Positions 1-12,000 of a stretch of DNA of 62,249 bases are shown one piece after another. The number at the start of each line of letters is the position of its first letter. The first letter of the stretch is position 1. Below the pieces are notes generated by a model. It was not told the origin of the DNA, did no database searches, and saw only the letters and a program-made list of their open reading frames with translations. The position numbers and the translations under genes were made by a program. Source of the DNA: Mycobacterium interjectum (GTDB taxonomy: Bacteria > Actinomycetota > Actinomycetes > Mycobacteriales > Mycobacteriaceae); NCBI GenBank assembly GCA_002102225.1, contig LQPB01000049.1, forward strand, positions 1 to 62,249, in the 5' to 3' direction.

Positions 1-144
<144 letters not shown>

Positions 145-295
145 CTACCGCACCGCCGAGTCGCATACAGAAAGTTGGTCCCCCCGAAAAGCTGCTTCGG
201 CCCAGCCGTCAGGCCCCGGCGCGACGGGCGCCGGATGATCGCCATTGAACCCGCACCGTCGCGGGTTCCGTCAGAGGCGTTAACGCTGGACCCGA

Positions 296-595
296 TCAGC
301 CCGCGGAGGCCGCGTTGGCGACTTCGGTGGCGGCGTAGGACGCCGAGCTGATGCCCAGGGTGCTCACGAACTGCTCGTGAATGGCGGCCGCCTGCGCGCT
401 GACGGCCTGGTACATCTGGGCGTGCGCGGCGAACTGGGCCGCGGTCAGCGCCGACACCTCGTCGGCGGCAGCGGGCACCACCCCGGTCGTGGGGGCCGCC
501 GCGGCGGCGTTCTGGGCGCTCAGCGCCGAGCCGATGCCCTGCAGGCTGCCCGCGGCCGCGGCCAGGGCCTCCGGCTGTGTGGTAACGAACGACAT
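296..595 (-). CDS. PE19: PE family protein (PE19 position)
   Basis: This 99-residue protein is essentially only a PE domain. The Pro-Glu motif is at residues 8-9 and the C-terminal YAATE matches the YxxxD/E type VII secretion signal. PE proteins form helical dimers with PPE partners and are exported by ESX. It differs from the PE protein encoded at 5265-5564 at only three positions, all in the last 15 residues. A GAGGAGG ribosome binding site precedes the ATG. It lies between a PPE gene and esxM, the PE19 position in M. tuberculosis; no PPE gene directly follows it. Confidence 0.92.
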   Translation of the reverse strand: MSFVTTQPEALAAAAGSLQGIGSALSAQNAAAAAPTTGVVPAAADEVSALTAAQFAAHAQMYQAVSAQAAAIHEQFVSTLGISSASYAATEVANAASAG

Positions 596-903
596 AGGTT
601 TCCCTCCTCGAATTCCTCCGCACCGCTTTGTGCAAGAGAGTAGATGACAACATCCGGTTCAAGCTCGCTCCGAGGCCACCCGTTCTCAATTGTTCACTGG
701 ATGGCACGGCAAATTCACTTGTGGTAACGACACAGTAACAGCGCCCGGCCCCTACCGCTGGCGTTCACAGGACCGTCACAGCAAACCATCAGAGCCGCCG
801 CTCCGGCGGTGCCGTAGAAGGCATGCTGGCCAGCACGGATGGAGCTTATCACCGATGGGGCGCAAACGCGCGGGAGCAAATTCATCACGGTGGGCGGGTC
901 GGC
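596..903. other. Intergenic region upstream of the PE19-type gene
   Basis: There are 308 bp between the PPE stop and the PE start with no credible gene. It contains TGTTCAC at 691-697, about 95 bp upstream of the PE start; the same heptamer occurs upstream of three other PE/PPE units in this locus. It probably carries the promoter for PE-esxM, but no clear -10/-35 pair was identified. Confidence 0.4.
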
Positions 904-2130
904 CTATCCCGCGGCGGGCGGGCGGGCCATCACGACCGGCTTGAATCCGTACCGCGGTCCCGCGTTGGATCCGCCGGTACCCGCGCCCGCCAGCGGCATG
1001 CCGCCCAGCAGGTTTCCGGCCCCCGCATCGGGCGCCTCCCGGACGTTGCTGACGGGTATCGCGGTGGCATGGCTCGGCGCGGTGACGGGCCCCGACCACG
1101 ACGCCGGCACCGACAGCTTGCCGAGCGATGTCGCGCTGCCCAGATGAGCCGCAACCGGGGCGCCCCCGCCGAGCAACCCGCCCAGGCCGGGCAGGCCCTT
1201 GGGGACGGCGGCCGCGGCCGCCGGCGCCGCCGCGCCGATCGCGCCGAGCGTTTTGGCGGTCTGGGTCATGGAGTTGGCCATACCGATGCTGAAGTAGGGC
1301 AGGCCCTCGGTGTTGTAGAAAACCCCGGCGTACGGCGAGACCGCGGACATGAATGCCGAAAGGCTGGTGCCGGGGAAGTTGGGGCTCCCGAAAAGGATCT
1401 GCCACACCGAGGACAGCGGGCCCGTGCCCGACGCGAAGTACCACCATTCCTGCTGCAACGGCGAGTAATACGGCGACGCCAGGCTGGTGAGTTGCGCGGT
1501 GATCTGGCTGATGGCGCTGTTGATCTGGTTCTGTATCGAGCCGACCGAAGTGGTCGTGGCGGCGGTTGTCGCGGCCGCCTGGGTGCTCGCGGCGGTGGGG
1601 CTGGCCACCGTCGGCGCCTCGGTGAACGGCGTCACGGTGGAAGCCGACGCCGAGTTGCCGGCATAGCTGTACATCGTCGCGGCGTCCTGGGCCCAGAACT
1701 CGCCGTATTGCGCCTCCAATTGCGCGATGATCCCGGTGTTCTGCCCGAGGACGTTGGTCTGCACCGCCTGAGCCAACTCGGCTCGGTTTGCCGCGATGAG
1801 CGGCGGAGGCACTATCGCCGCAAACGCGGCCTCGTACGCGGCCGCGGCCGCGCTGGCCTGCGTGGCCGCCTGTTCGGCCTGGGCTGCCGTCGCACTCACC
1901 CACTCCACGTAGGGTTGCGCCGCCGCGGCCATCGAGGCCGAGGCCGGCCCCAGCCACTCCTCGCTGGCCAGCTGGGTCACCACGTTCTCGTAACCCAGGG
2001 CGGCGGAGTTCAGCTCGGCGGCCAGTGAGTTCCACGCCGACGCCGCGGTCACCAACGGCGTGGAGCCCACGCCGGCGTACAGGCGCGCCGAGTTGATCTC
2101 GGGCGGTAATGCACCAAAATCGATTGCCAT
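904..2130 (-). CDS. PPE-SVP family protein (PPE27-like position)
   Basis: This 408-residue PPE protein has the N-terminal [11 protein letters not shown] signature, a WLGP (WxG) turn near residue 60, and the SVP-subfamily signature Gx2SVPxxW seen as GKLSVPASW, ending in ARPPAAG. PPE proteins are ESX-5 substrates that pair with PE proteins at the cell surface. The ATG at 2130 has an AAGGAG site upstream. Immediately upstream is a PE 3'-end remnant (2142-2195), so this gene may once have been the second half of a PE-PPE pair. It most resembles the PPE at 4052-5254. The symbol is withheld because PPE25/26/27 cannot be separated by eye. Confidence 0.9.
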   Translation of the reverse strand: MAIDFGALPPEINSARLYAGVGSTPLVTAASAWNSLAAELNSAALGYENVVTQLASEEWLGPASASMAAAAQPYVEWVSATAAQAEQAATQASAAAAAYEAAFAAIVPPPLIAANRAELAQAVQTNVLGQNTGIIAQLEAQYGEFWAQDAATMYSYAGNSASASTVTPFTEAPTVASPTAASTQAAATTAATTTSVGSIQNQINSAISQITAQLTSLASPYYSPLQQEWWYFASGTGPLSSVWQILFGSPNFPGTSLSAFMSAVSPYAGVFYNTEGLPYFSIGMANSMTQTAKTLGAIGAAAPAAAAAVPKGLPGLGGLLGGGAPVAAHLGSATSLGKLSVPASWSGPVTAPSHATAIPVSNVREAPDAGAGNLLGGMPLAGAGTGGSNAGPRYGFKPVVMARPPAAG

Positions 2131-2141
2131 TTCCTGACTCC

Positions 2142-2195
2142 TTAACCAGTCGCGGCCGCGTTGGCCGCCTCCGTAGCCGACTCGATCACTGCGAA
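2142..2195 (-). pseudogene. 3'-terminal relic of a PE gene
   Basis: Read on the minus strand this segment encodes ...ESATEAANAAATG and a TAA stop; 10 of 13 residues match the YAATEAANAAAAG end of the PE protein at 5265-5564. A 21-nt run (2151-2171) is identical to 5274-5294. The stop lies 11 nt before the downstream PPE start, against 10 nt in the intact PE-PPE pair. No PE start or body is found upstream in this frame, so only the end of the gene survives. Confidence 0.7.
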
Positions 2196-2269
2196 ACCGC
2201 TTGCCTGGCTTCGCCATACCGCGCTTGGCGGCTGGGTACGGGCTTGGGAAATATCGTTGAGCATCCGCG

Positions 2270-3511
2270 TCATCCTGCCGATGGTGGACGGGCGAGCACG
2301 CTGCGTCTGAAGCCATATTCGCGGGGCGGCCAGGCGGAGCCGGCCCGCCGCCCGCCGCTGCCCATCGGCATGCCGCGCAGCAGGCCGTTCGGGCCGGCGC
2401 CCTGCGGGTCGGTGGCGTAGTCGACGGCGAGCGCCTGGGCGGCTTGCTGCTCCACCGCGGCGGGCGAGCCGGTCCACGCCTGCGGCACCGACAGCCCCCC
2501 GATCTTGCTGGCGGAGGACAAATTCGCCGCCACCCCGGCGTGGCTGCCCGCGCCACCGGCGACGGAGCCCAGGTGCAGTCCGGCGAATTGCGGTGTGGCG
2601 TACCAGGCGCCCTGCGAACCGGCCGTCGTTCCGCCGGGACCGAACGTCAACTGCTGGGCGATGGAGCCGACGAAACTCATCATGCCCGTTGAGAAGTACG
2701 GGAGACCCACGGCAAATCGGGACAACGCCGTCCGGTTCGTCGCATTGAGGTTGGCGAATTGCTGGACGATCCACCAGTTGTAGGGATTCAGGGGCGACGC
2801 CAACGCCCCCGTCGAAAGTTGTTGCAGCGCTTCGTTGATCGACGTAAAGATGGACGTGACGGAGATCGCGTCCGGGGTTAGGGACAGGCCGGGGGTCGCG
2901 GCGGCCGCTTCCGGCGCGCTGGTCCCCGCCGGCGTGGCGATGGCTTGGCTGACGGCGGCCGCCTGGGCCGCCAGTCCGCTTTGGTCGGTGGTCTGCGCCG
3001 GCTCGCTGAACGCGTTCAACTGCGTGGCGACCGCCGAGGCGCCCGCGTAGCCGTACATCGCCGTGGCGTCTTGGGCCCACATCTCGGCGTACTGGGCCTC
3101 GGTAGCGGCGATCGCCGGGAAGTTCTGCCCGAAGAAATTGGTGGCGACCAGCGTCATCAGCAACACCCGGTTGGCCGCGACGGCCGGCGGCGGAACCGTC
3201 AGCGCAAACGCGGCTTCGAAGGCCGCCGCGGCCGCCCTGGCTTGGTTGGCGGTCTCCTCGGCCAGCGCCGCCGCGGCACTGAGCCAGGAGATATACGGGG
3301 TGGCCGCGGCCACCATGGCCTGCGCCGCCGGGCCCAACCACGGCGAGCTGGTCAGCTCGGTGACCGCCGACGTGTAGCCGGTCGCGGTCAGGCTCAATTC
3401 GGTGGCCAGCCCGTCCCAGGCCGACGCCGCGGCCATCATCGACCCGGAGCCCGGGCCGGCATACATCCGGCCCGAGTTGATCTCTGGTGGTAGTGCGCCG
3501 AAGTCGAGCAC
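2270..3511 (-). CDS. PPE-SVP family protein
   Basis: This 413-residue PPE protein begins at GTG (residues [13 protein letters not shown]), carries WLGP near residue 60 and GGLSVPQAW as the SVP motif, and ends ARPPSAG. The middle FGPGGTTAG...PQFAGLHLG stretch is shared with the PPE at 5776-7059 but not with those at 904 and 4052, so the four PPE proteins fall into two sequence types. It is a predicted ESX-5 substrate. The GTG directly abuts the stop of a possible eight-residue leader ORF (3512-3538). No PE gene or relic was seen directly upstream. Confidence 0.9.
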   Translation of the reverse strand: MLDFGALPPEINSGRMYAGPGSGSMMAAASAWDGLATELSLTATGYTSAVTELTSSPWLGPAAQAMVAAATPYISWLSAAAALAEETANQARAAAAAFEAAFALTVPPPAVAANRVLLMTLVATNFFGQNFPAIAATEAQYAEMWAQDATAMYGYAGASAVATQLNAFSEPAQTTDQSGLAAQAAAVSQAIATPAGTSAPEAAAATPGLSLTPDAISVTSIFTSINEALQQLSTGALASPLNPYNWWIVQQFANLNATNRTALSRFAVGLPYFSTGMMSFVGSIAQQLTFGPGGTTAGSQGAWYATPQFAGLHLGSVAGGAGSHAGVAANLSSASKIGGLSVPQAWTGSPAAVEQQAAQALAVDYATDPQGAGPNGLLRGMPMGSGGRRAGSAWPPREYGFRRSVLARPPSAG

Positions 3512-3538
3512 TTACGAACCTTCGGACTCAAAGGGCAT
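3512..3538 (-). CDS. Possible leader mini-ORF before a PPE gene
   Basis: The ORF ATG...TAA encodes MPFESEGS. Its TAA is immediately followed, with no gap and in the same frame, by the GTG start of the PPE gene. A GGAG lies 5-6 nt before its ATG. It could couple translation of the PPE gene or be chance; there is no protein evidence. Confidence 0.25.
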   Translation of the reverse strand: MPFESEGS

Positions 3539-4051
3539 TTTTTCTCCGCAAGCTCGGATCTAACGTCGCGATTGTTCACGAAGTTGTAATGGATTGAGGC
3601 TAAACGGCGCGGCCCCACCTCCGCCGCCGCCGGACCTGGCGGGCACCTCGGGACGGTGCCGGCTCGTCTGGTGAGCAGAGAGCGAAGTGGGTCGGGAGCC
3701 CGGCGGGTGGTGCCGCGCGGACAGTTCCTCTACCTGCGGGGATGCATCGATAACCACGCGGTAGCCGTTCGGTGGCGCGCGGTGGCGGGGCCCGTTCGGG
3801 GAAGCTTCGGCGGCGCAAACGCCGTCGGGGCAGTTAAAAATCCGGCCGCGGAAAAAACCGCAATCGATCCCGTCTGGAGCGCAGGCCACCGGCCGCGACA
3901 AGTCGCCGGCGCGACGAAAGACTCAGGCCGTAGCAACCTGCGATCGCGAACCGGCCAGCCCGGGCCTCGCGGAGGTTGGGCTTTGTGCGCAAACGAGCGT
4001 GGGCGCAGGCATTGCTGCCTGCGCCCACGACGCCGAATCTGCCGAAGCCGG
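3539..4051. other. Intergenic region between two PPE genes
   Basis: About 513 bp lack any convincing gene. The heptamer TGTTCAC occurs at 3573-3579, about 65 bp upstream of the PPE start at 3511. The region separates the PE-PPE pair (5564-4052) from the next PPE gene and probably holds a separate promoter. Confidence 0.4.
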
Positions 4052-5254
4052 TTACCCGCCGAGGGGTGGCCGCGCCATGACGGTGGGCCGGAACCCGTAG
4101 CGGGGTCCGGCACCGCTGGACGCCCCGGCGCCCGCCCCGGCCAGCGGCATGCCGCCGAGCAGGTTGCCGGGTCCCGCGGCGGCCTCCGGGGCAGCGCTGA
4201 TGCTGCTGACCGGTATGGCCGACGCGTGGGGCGCAACCGCCCCGGTGGCGCCGGTCCAGGAGACCGGGACCGACAGTTTGCCGATCGATGTCGCGCTGCC
4301 CAGGTGCGCCGCCGCGCCGGCGCCGCCGCCCAGCAGGCCGCCCAGGCCCGGCAGGCCTTTGGGCACGGCGGCCGCGGCCGCTGCCGGCCCGGTGATCGCC
4401 CCCAGGGTCTTGGCCATCTGCACACCGAAGTTGCCCATACCGACGCTGAAGTAAGGCAGACCCTCGGTGTTGTAGAAGAAGCTCGCGTAGTTCGAGTAGC
4501 CGCCCAGGAACGTCCCCATGTTCGACGGGAGCACGGTCTGGCCGCTGATGAGGAACCACAGTTCGGTCAACGGGTTGTTGGCCGAGAAACTGTTCACCAG
4601 CGAGGTCGTCGAACCCGGCGTGGACAGGGCCCCCAAGGAGCTCTGGATCTGGCTGAGGTAGCTCTGCAGGGTCTGCTGGATCGAGGCGGCCGGCGCTGCG
4701 GACTGCGTGACGGCGGCGGCGGCCGGGTTGGCGACCGTCGGCGCGTTTTGATACGGCGTCACCTTGGCCGCTGCCGCGGACTGACCGGCGTAGCTGTACA
4801 TCGCCGCGGCGTTCTGCGCCCAGAATTCCTGGTACTGGGCCTCCAGCTGCGAAATGATCCCGTTGTTCTGACCCAGCACGTTGGTCGCCATCGCCTGTGA
4901 CAGCTCGGTGCGGTTGAGCGCGATCAGCGGCGGGGGCACCACCGACGCGAGCACGGTCTCGTAGGCCGCCGCGGCGTTCTGGGCCTGGGCGGCGGCTTCC
5001 TCGGCCTGACCGGCGGTGGTCGTCATCCACTGCACGTAGGGCTCCGCGGCCGAGGCCATCGACGCCGAGGCGGGCCCCAGCCATTCCTCACCGGCCAGCT
5101 GGGTGATGATCTGGTCGTAGCCCAAGGCGGCCGAAGTCAGTTCGGCGGCAATGCCATTCCAGGCCGCGGCCGCCGCCATCATGGATCCGGAGCCCGGCCC
5201 CGCGTAGATCATCGCGGAGGTGACCTCCGGGGGCAACATACCCAAGTCGCTCAT
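4052..5254 (-). CDS. PPE-SVP family protein, partner of the adjacent PE (PPE26-like position)
   Basis: This 400-residue PPE protein begins MSDLGMLPPEVTS, with WLGP near residue 60, SVP motif GKLSVPVSW and C-terminus VMARPPLGG. It starts 10 nt after the stop of the PE gene at 5265, and its AGGAGG ribosome binding site overlaps that TAG stop, so the two are co-translated as a canonical PE-PPE pair. Such pairs form a heterodimer recognised by EspG5 and exported through ESX-5. By gene order this corresponds to the PE18-PPE26 pair of M. tuberculosis. Confidence 0.9.
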   Translation of the reverse strand: MSDLGMLPPEVTSAMIYAGPGSGSMMAAAAAWNGIAAELTSAALGYDQIITQLAGEEWLGPASASMASAAEPYVQWMTTTAGQAEEAAAQAQNAAAAYETVLASVVPPPLIALNRTELSQAMATNVLGQNNGIISQLEAQYQEFWAQNAAAMYSYAGQSAAAAKVTPYQNAPTVANPAAAAVTQSAAPAASIQQTLQSYLSQIQSSLGALSTPGSTTSLVNSFSANNPLTELWFLISGQTVLPSNMGTFLGGYSNYASFFYNTEGLPYFSVGMGNFGVQMAKTLGAITGPAAAAAAVPKGLPGLGGLLGGGAGAAAHLGSATSIGKLSVPVSWTGATGAVAPHASAIPVSSISAAPEAAAGPGNLLGGMPLAGAGAGASSGAGPRYGFRPTVMARPPLGG

Positions 5255-5264
5255 GATTGACCTC

Positions 5265-5564
5265 CTAGCCGGCCGCGGCCGCGTTGGCCGCCTCGGTCGC
5301 CGCGTAAGACCCCGAGCTGATGCCCAAGGTGCTGACGAACTGTTCGTGAATGGCGGCCGCCTGCGCGCTGACGGCCTGGTACATCTGCGCGTGCGCGGCG
5401 AACTGCGCCGCGGTCAGCGCCGACACCTCGTCGGCCGCCGCCGGCACCACCCCGGTCGTCGGGGCCGCCGCCGCGGCGTTCTGGGCGCTCAACGCTGAGC
5501 CGATGCCTTGCAGGCTGCCCGCCGCCGCCGCCAGCGCTTCTGGCTGTGTGGTCACAAAGGACAT
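5265..5564 (-). CDS. PE18: PE family protein (PE18 position)
   Basis: This 99-residue PE-domain protein has Pro-Glu at residues 8-9 and the C-terminal secretion signal YAATE. The first 84 residues are identical to the PE protein at 296-595. A GAGGAGG site precedes the ATG. The downstream PPE gene follows after 10 nt, making this the only intact PE-PPE pair in the window. TGTTCAC lies about 130 bp upstream (5693-5699). Confidence 0.92.
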   Translation of the reverse strand: MSFVTTQPEALAAAAGSLQGIGSALSAQNAAAAAPTTGVVPAAADEVSALTAAQFAAHAQMYQAVSAQAAAIHEQFVSTLGISSGSYAATEAANAAAAG

Positions 5565-5775
5565 GTGGTTTCCTCCTCAACTTTCAGGCTCGAAGACCTT
5601 CAAGGAAAGATTTGCTGCTGAAGTTCGCTTCAGACATGGCTTGCGAGCGAGACTAATTGGATCCCTGCGGGTCGCGCCTCCTTAGCGCCAACTGTTCACT
5701 GGTGGACAACTGCTGTTCATTTCGGGCAGGCCTTGGCCGGTTTGCCGGGCGAAGGGTCATGGTCGTTGCTCCTCG

Positions 5776-7059
5776 TCATCCGGCCGACGGCGGGCGGGTC
5801 AGCACGCTATATCGGAACCCGTATTTGTTGGTGTAGCCGTAGCCCGCGGTGCGCCGGCCCGCGCCCGTCATCGGAATGCCGCGCAATATGGCGTTTCCGG
5901 GCACGGCGTTCGCGCCGGCGTGCACGGGCGTCTCCTCCGAAGCGGCCAGCGTGACGGCCGCCTCCGAGGTCGGCGTGCTCCAGTTGGCGGGAACCGACAT
6001 CATTCCGACCTTGCCCGCCGCGCCGGTGCTCGCCGACACCGCTCCCGCGGGATGGACGCCGCCAAGGCCGCCGACGGCGCCCAGGTGCAGCCCGCCGAAC
6101 TGCGGCGTCGGGAACCAGGCACCGCCGGCACCGGCCGTCGCACCGCCGGGCCCGAAGGTCAGCTGCTGGCCGATCGACCAGCCGAAGTTCCCGATGCCGA
6201 CCCCGAAGTAGGCCTGCAGGAACTGCCTGCCCTCGTTGTACAGCGGACTGATGCCGCTGGACGGGAACGCCAAGCCGTTGTTGCGGATCCCGAACCAGTC
6301 GTTCAGCGGGGTGGGAAGCCCGTACTTGATCAAATCCTGCAGCTGGCTCTGCAGCATCGAGAACGGCCACTGCGTGAACTGATAGCCCGAGAGCTGCTGT
6401 AGCGCCAGTTGCTGCAAGGTCTGGGGAATCGATGCGGCCTGGACCGCCTGCGCCGCGGTCTGCGCGGAGTTGCCGGCCGGCTGGGCTGTGGCCTGGGCGA
6501 CCGCCGCGCCCTGCTCGACCGGCGCGTCCGGCGTGCTGGTGTTGGGCGGTGCCTGGTACGGGGTCAGCACGGTGGCTGCCGCCGAGGAGGCGGCGTAGCC
6601 GTACATGGCCGCGGCGTCCTGGGCCCACATCTCCATGTACTGGGCCTCGGTGGCCATGATCGCCGGCGTGTTCTGCCCAAAGAAATTCGTCGCGACCAGC
6701 GTCGCCAACTGCACCCGGTTGGCCACGATCACCGGCGGGGGCACCGTCATCGCGAACGCGGCTTCGAAGGCGCCCGCGGCGGCACGCGCCTGGCTGGCGC
6801 TCTCCTCGGCCAGGCCCGCCGCCGCGCTGAGCCAGCTCACGTAGGGCACGACGGCCGACACCATCGCCGTCGACGAAGGGCCGATCCAGGGAGCGCTGGT
6901 CAGCTCGGTGATCACCGAGTTGTAGCCGCTGGCCGCCGTGCTCAGCTCCGCGGCCAGCGCGTCCCAGGCCGTCGCGGCAACCATTATCGACTCGGCTCCC
7001 GGACCCGCATACATCCGACCGGAATTGATTTCGGGCGGTAACGCTCCGAAGTCGAACAC
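5776..7059 (-). CDS. PPE-SVP family protein (PPE25-like position)
   Basis: This 427-residue PPE protein starts at GTG with a GAGGAGG site about 7 nt upstream. It shows [16 protein letters not shown] as the WxG turn, the FGPGGATAG...PQFGGLHLG block shared with the PPE at 2270-3511, GMMSVPANW as the SVP motif, and a TRPPSAG end. By position it matches PPE25, the first PPE after the ferredoxin in the M. tuberculosis ESX-5 locus. It has no PE partner gene, but a weak PE-like 3' remnant ends 12 nt before its start. Confidence 0.9.
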   Translation of the reverse strand: MFDFGALPPEINSGRMYAGPGAESIMVAATAWDALAAELSTAASGYNSVITELTSAPWIGPSSTAMVSAVVPYVSWLSAAAGLAEESASQARAAAGAFEAAFAMTVPPPVIVANRVQLATLVATNFFGQNTPAIMATEAQYMEMWAQDAAAMYGYAASSAAATVLTPYQAPPNTSTPDAPVEQGAAVAQATAQPAGNSAQTAAQAVQAASIPQTLQQLALQQLSGYQFTQWPFSMLQSQLQDLIKYGLPTPLNDWFGIRNNGLAFPSSGISPLYNEGRQFLQAYFGVGIGNFGWSIGQQLTFGPGGATAGAGGAWFPTPQFGGLHLGAVGGLGGVHPAGAVSASTGAAGKVGMMSVPANWSTPTSEAAVTLAASEETPVHAGANAVPGNAILRGIPMTGAGRRTAGYGYTNKYGFRYSVLTRPPSAG

Positions 7060-7071
7060 CCCGTGTCCTCC

Positions 7072-7116
7072 TCAGTCGGCCGTGATCGCGTTGGCGATCG
7101 CGGCGGTCAGGTAAAA
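7072..7116 (-). pseudogene. Possible 3'-terminal relic of a PE gene
   Basis: The minus strand reads FYLTAAIANAITAD and stop, ending 12 nt before the PPE start. Aligned from the stop to the PE gene end at 5265, 27 of 42 bases match without gaps, and Tyr, Ala-Asn-Ala and a further Ala coincide (5 of 13 residues). This is weaker than the relic at 2142 but at the same position relative to its PPE gene. Confidence 0.4.
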
Positions 7117-7480
7117 ATCGTGGTGAGCGCGGTCACGACTTTGTCGACCAGCGAACTCGGTCCGCGGGATCCAAGCGCACGGCGAGGCACCCGGCCCGTC
7201 CGTCCAATTGGGTGCTGTGCCACCGGGATTACCGGACTTCCGGCCAGGTATGACATCCACGCTGTGTGCCCCGATCAGCCCGCGGTCAGCAACCGAGCGA
7301 CAGCTCCTCGTGCCCGAACTGCCGCTCGTCAAAGACCTTAGCGGCTGATAATGGGCACGCCGACCGGCGATGCCAAGTGTTCATTCCGAGCCAATTATTG
7401 TTCACTCCCGGCCAACCGGAGTTTACCGACGGGCGCCAATCGTTCACCCGCCGTTCGCTTTTGGTTCGGCCGTTGCGCCG
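7117..7480. other. Intergenic region between ferredoxin and PPE genes
   Basis: About 364 bp contain no credible gene. AT-rich stretches and TGTTCAC at 7400-7406, with a related GTTCAT nearby, suggest a promoter region for the PPE/PE operon on the minus strand. Confidence 0.35.
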
Positions 7481-9077
<1,597 letters not shown>

Positions 9078-9092
9078 CGCGGCGGTACGTCC

Positions 9093-12000
9093 CTAGTGGC
9101 GAAACTCGGTGGCCGCCACCTGAACGAAGACGCCGGTGTCCTCGGCCATCAGCAGGCCTCGGCCACGGGGCAGCGGGCCACCCTTCATCTTGCCGCGGAT
9201 GAAGCCCTCGTCGGGGTCGGCGTCCATCACCAGCAGCGGCGCGTTCGCCTGGTGCAGCGCCCGCAGCATCGGGTCGCTGCCCGCCGACGACCACCCACCG
9301 AACGTGCGGGTCACGATCACGTGCAAGCCCACGTCGGCGGCCCTGGTCACCCAGGCGGCGGCCTTGTGCAGCGGCGAATCGAAGCCCGCCGGCAGCTGCT
9401 GGATGTCGTCGACGATCAGGAAGATCTCCGGGCCGCTCCACCAGGAGTGCGCCAACAACTCCTGCGCCGACAGGCCGGGCGGTGGTTCGCGGCTGGCCAG
9501 CAGCGCCGACATGTCGTTCATCATCTCCTGCACGCCGTCGAGGTTGTAGGCGAATTTCTCGACGTACTCGGAGCCCAGCACCGTCAGCAGCTGACGCCGC
9601 GGGTCGACCAGCCACACCTGCGCCGACGGCCGCCCCGCCGGTGGCGTGGGTGCGCTGCTGGATCCCGGCGCATACAGCCGGCCGATCTCGGACATGATGG
9701 TGGCCAGCGTCGTGGTGCGCCCACACTCGCGCCGGCCCGTCACCATCAGGTGCGCGTTCTCGGCGAAGTTGAGGTACACCGGCGCCAGGTCCAATTCCGA
9801 GATGGCCCAGGTTATCCCGCCGGCGCCCACCCCTTGGCGGGTGTCGCGGGCGGCCAGCTCGCGCACCTGCTCCACGCCGAAGCGTGCGGGCAGCCGGCGC
9901 ACCGGCGGCGCCTGGCCGCTCGCGAGCCTGCTGACGGCCTCGATGATGCTGTCGGAGTGAAACACGTTGTCGGGCGTGTTGGCCAGCGCGGGCCGGGCCA
10001 CCAAGGTGTGCAGGCCGGCCTGCGGGTCGGAGTCCAGGCGGACGTAGTTGACCGCGACCATGCCGCGCCCCGGCTTGACCGGAACCTCCTTGGCGAACCG
10101 GGAACGCACCAGCTTGGCGTCCTCCACCGCGGCCAGGCGCAACTCGATCCGGGAACCGAAACCGCTGCGCACGGGCGGCCGCAGCTCCGATTCGCGGTCG
10201 GCCGTCACGATCACGTGCACGCCGAACGAGGGACCCTGGTTGATGATCAGGTTCACCTGCTCGATGAGCACCTCGTTTTCCTCGGCCAGCGCCCGGTAGT
10301 TGTCGATCACCAGGTAGACGTCGCCGAACCCGTCGTTGGGCACCGGGCCGGCCTCACCGGCGAACTTGCGCCGCCGGAACACTTCCATCGAGGCGATGCC
10401 GTATTCGAGGAAGGTGCGCTTGCGCTCACGCACCAGCGCCAGCAGTTCGGCCACGGTACGGCGCACGCCGTACGGATCCGTCGGACCGGCCACCTCACCG
10501 ACGTGCGGCAGGCGCCCGATGGTGGTCAGGGCGGTGCCGCTGTAGGCCAGGCAGTAGAACTGCACCTGCTCGGGCGTGTGCGTCAGTGCGGCCGAGCAGA
10601 TCAGCGTCTGCAACGCCGTGGTCTTGCCCGATCCGCCGGCGCCCAGGATCAGGACGTTGGCACCGGGCCCCGACGTGTCGACCGTCCACGGCGGCTGGTC
10701 GTGCTTGAAGGGGCGGTCGATGATCCCGATCGGGAACACCAGGTTCTGCGCGGTGCCGTAGTCCTGCTGCCACGGGTGGCCGATGAACCGGTTGACCAGC
10801 TCGTCGATCGCGACCGGGTGGCTCAGTGGGGGCTGCCAGAGCCGGTACGGCTCGAAGTCGATCTTGCGCAGCTGATCGATGATCACCGTGCCGACCTTCG
10901 GCACCCTGATCCCTTCCTCGTCCTCCTCGCTCTCGGCGGCCTCGAGCGCCTCACCGTTCGAGTGGACGGCGACCGGCTCCAGCTCCGGTCCCCCGACGCT
11001 CACCTCGAGCGGGGTGAACGAGTTGGTGAACAGTTGCGGGCGCACGTAATCGATGCTGTGCACCAGCGCCGGGGCTTCTTCGCCGTCGATGGTGACACCC
11101 CGGGAGATGTAGTCCCGCCACAGGAATTCGGCCTGGAACCGGACGATGTCCTCGAGGCTGCGACGGAAATAGCCCAGACCGGCCTGGGCCGGCAGGTTCA
11201 CCGCGTTCGGCACGCCGGCCGCCTGGGCCGCGCCCGCGGTGCGGGCCTTCAGCACCAACCGATAACCCATGTTCTCCATGAGCTTTTCGGCCCGGCTCTC
11301 GATGGTCTGCGACGCCATCATCAGGTGGATCCAGTAGGCGCGTCCCTGACGTCCGATCGAGTCCAGCACGTCCACCGCGGTCGGCATGATGCGGAACCAC
11401 TCGTAGAACTCGTCGATGACGACCACCAGCATCGGCAGCGCAGGCATGTCCTGACCGCGTGCCCGCATCCGCAAGCGGACGGAGTTGTACTCCTTGGCGT
11501 CATCGACACCGGCGCTGTCGCAGATCGCCTTGCGGCGCGCGATCTCGCCCCACAGCGCATCCAGGAAGCGCTCCATGAGCGCCTGGTCTTCCTCCAGGTC
11601 GGTGATGATCCGGGATACGTGCGGCACGCCCGCGAACGGCTTGACCGCCGAACCACCCTTGAGGTCGGCCAGCACGAACTGCAGCTCCTCCGGCGGGTGG
11701 CCGAGCATCAGCGACTCGATCACGGTCCGCACCAGCGTCGACTTACCCGAACCGGTCGTTCCCGACATGACCCCGTGGGGGCCGTCGCCGCCTTCGTCCA
11801 GCGACTTCATGTCCAAGAACAGCAACTCGCCGTTGTCGGAGCGGTTGCCGAACGGCGCCCGCAGCCGCGACCGGCCCATCGAGTCGGTGCGGCTGCCCCA
11901 CAGCGCGTCGAAGTCGATGTCGGCCGGATCGTCAATCCCGTAGTACGCCAGGATGTCTCGCGCACCGATGTGGGCAACCCGCTGGCCGATCTCTTCGTAC

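Noticed and set aside
776..2035. Long open frames antisense or out of frame to the PPE genes (both strands, 776-7041)
   Set aside because: High GC content opens shadow frames; their translations are Arg/Gly-rich with no domain, whereas the chosen frames give full PPE/PE signatures with ribosome binding sites.
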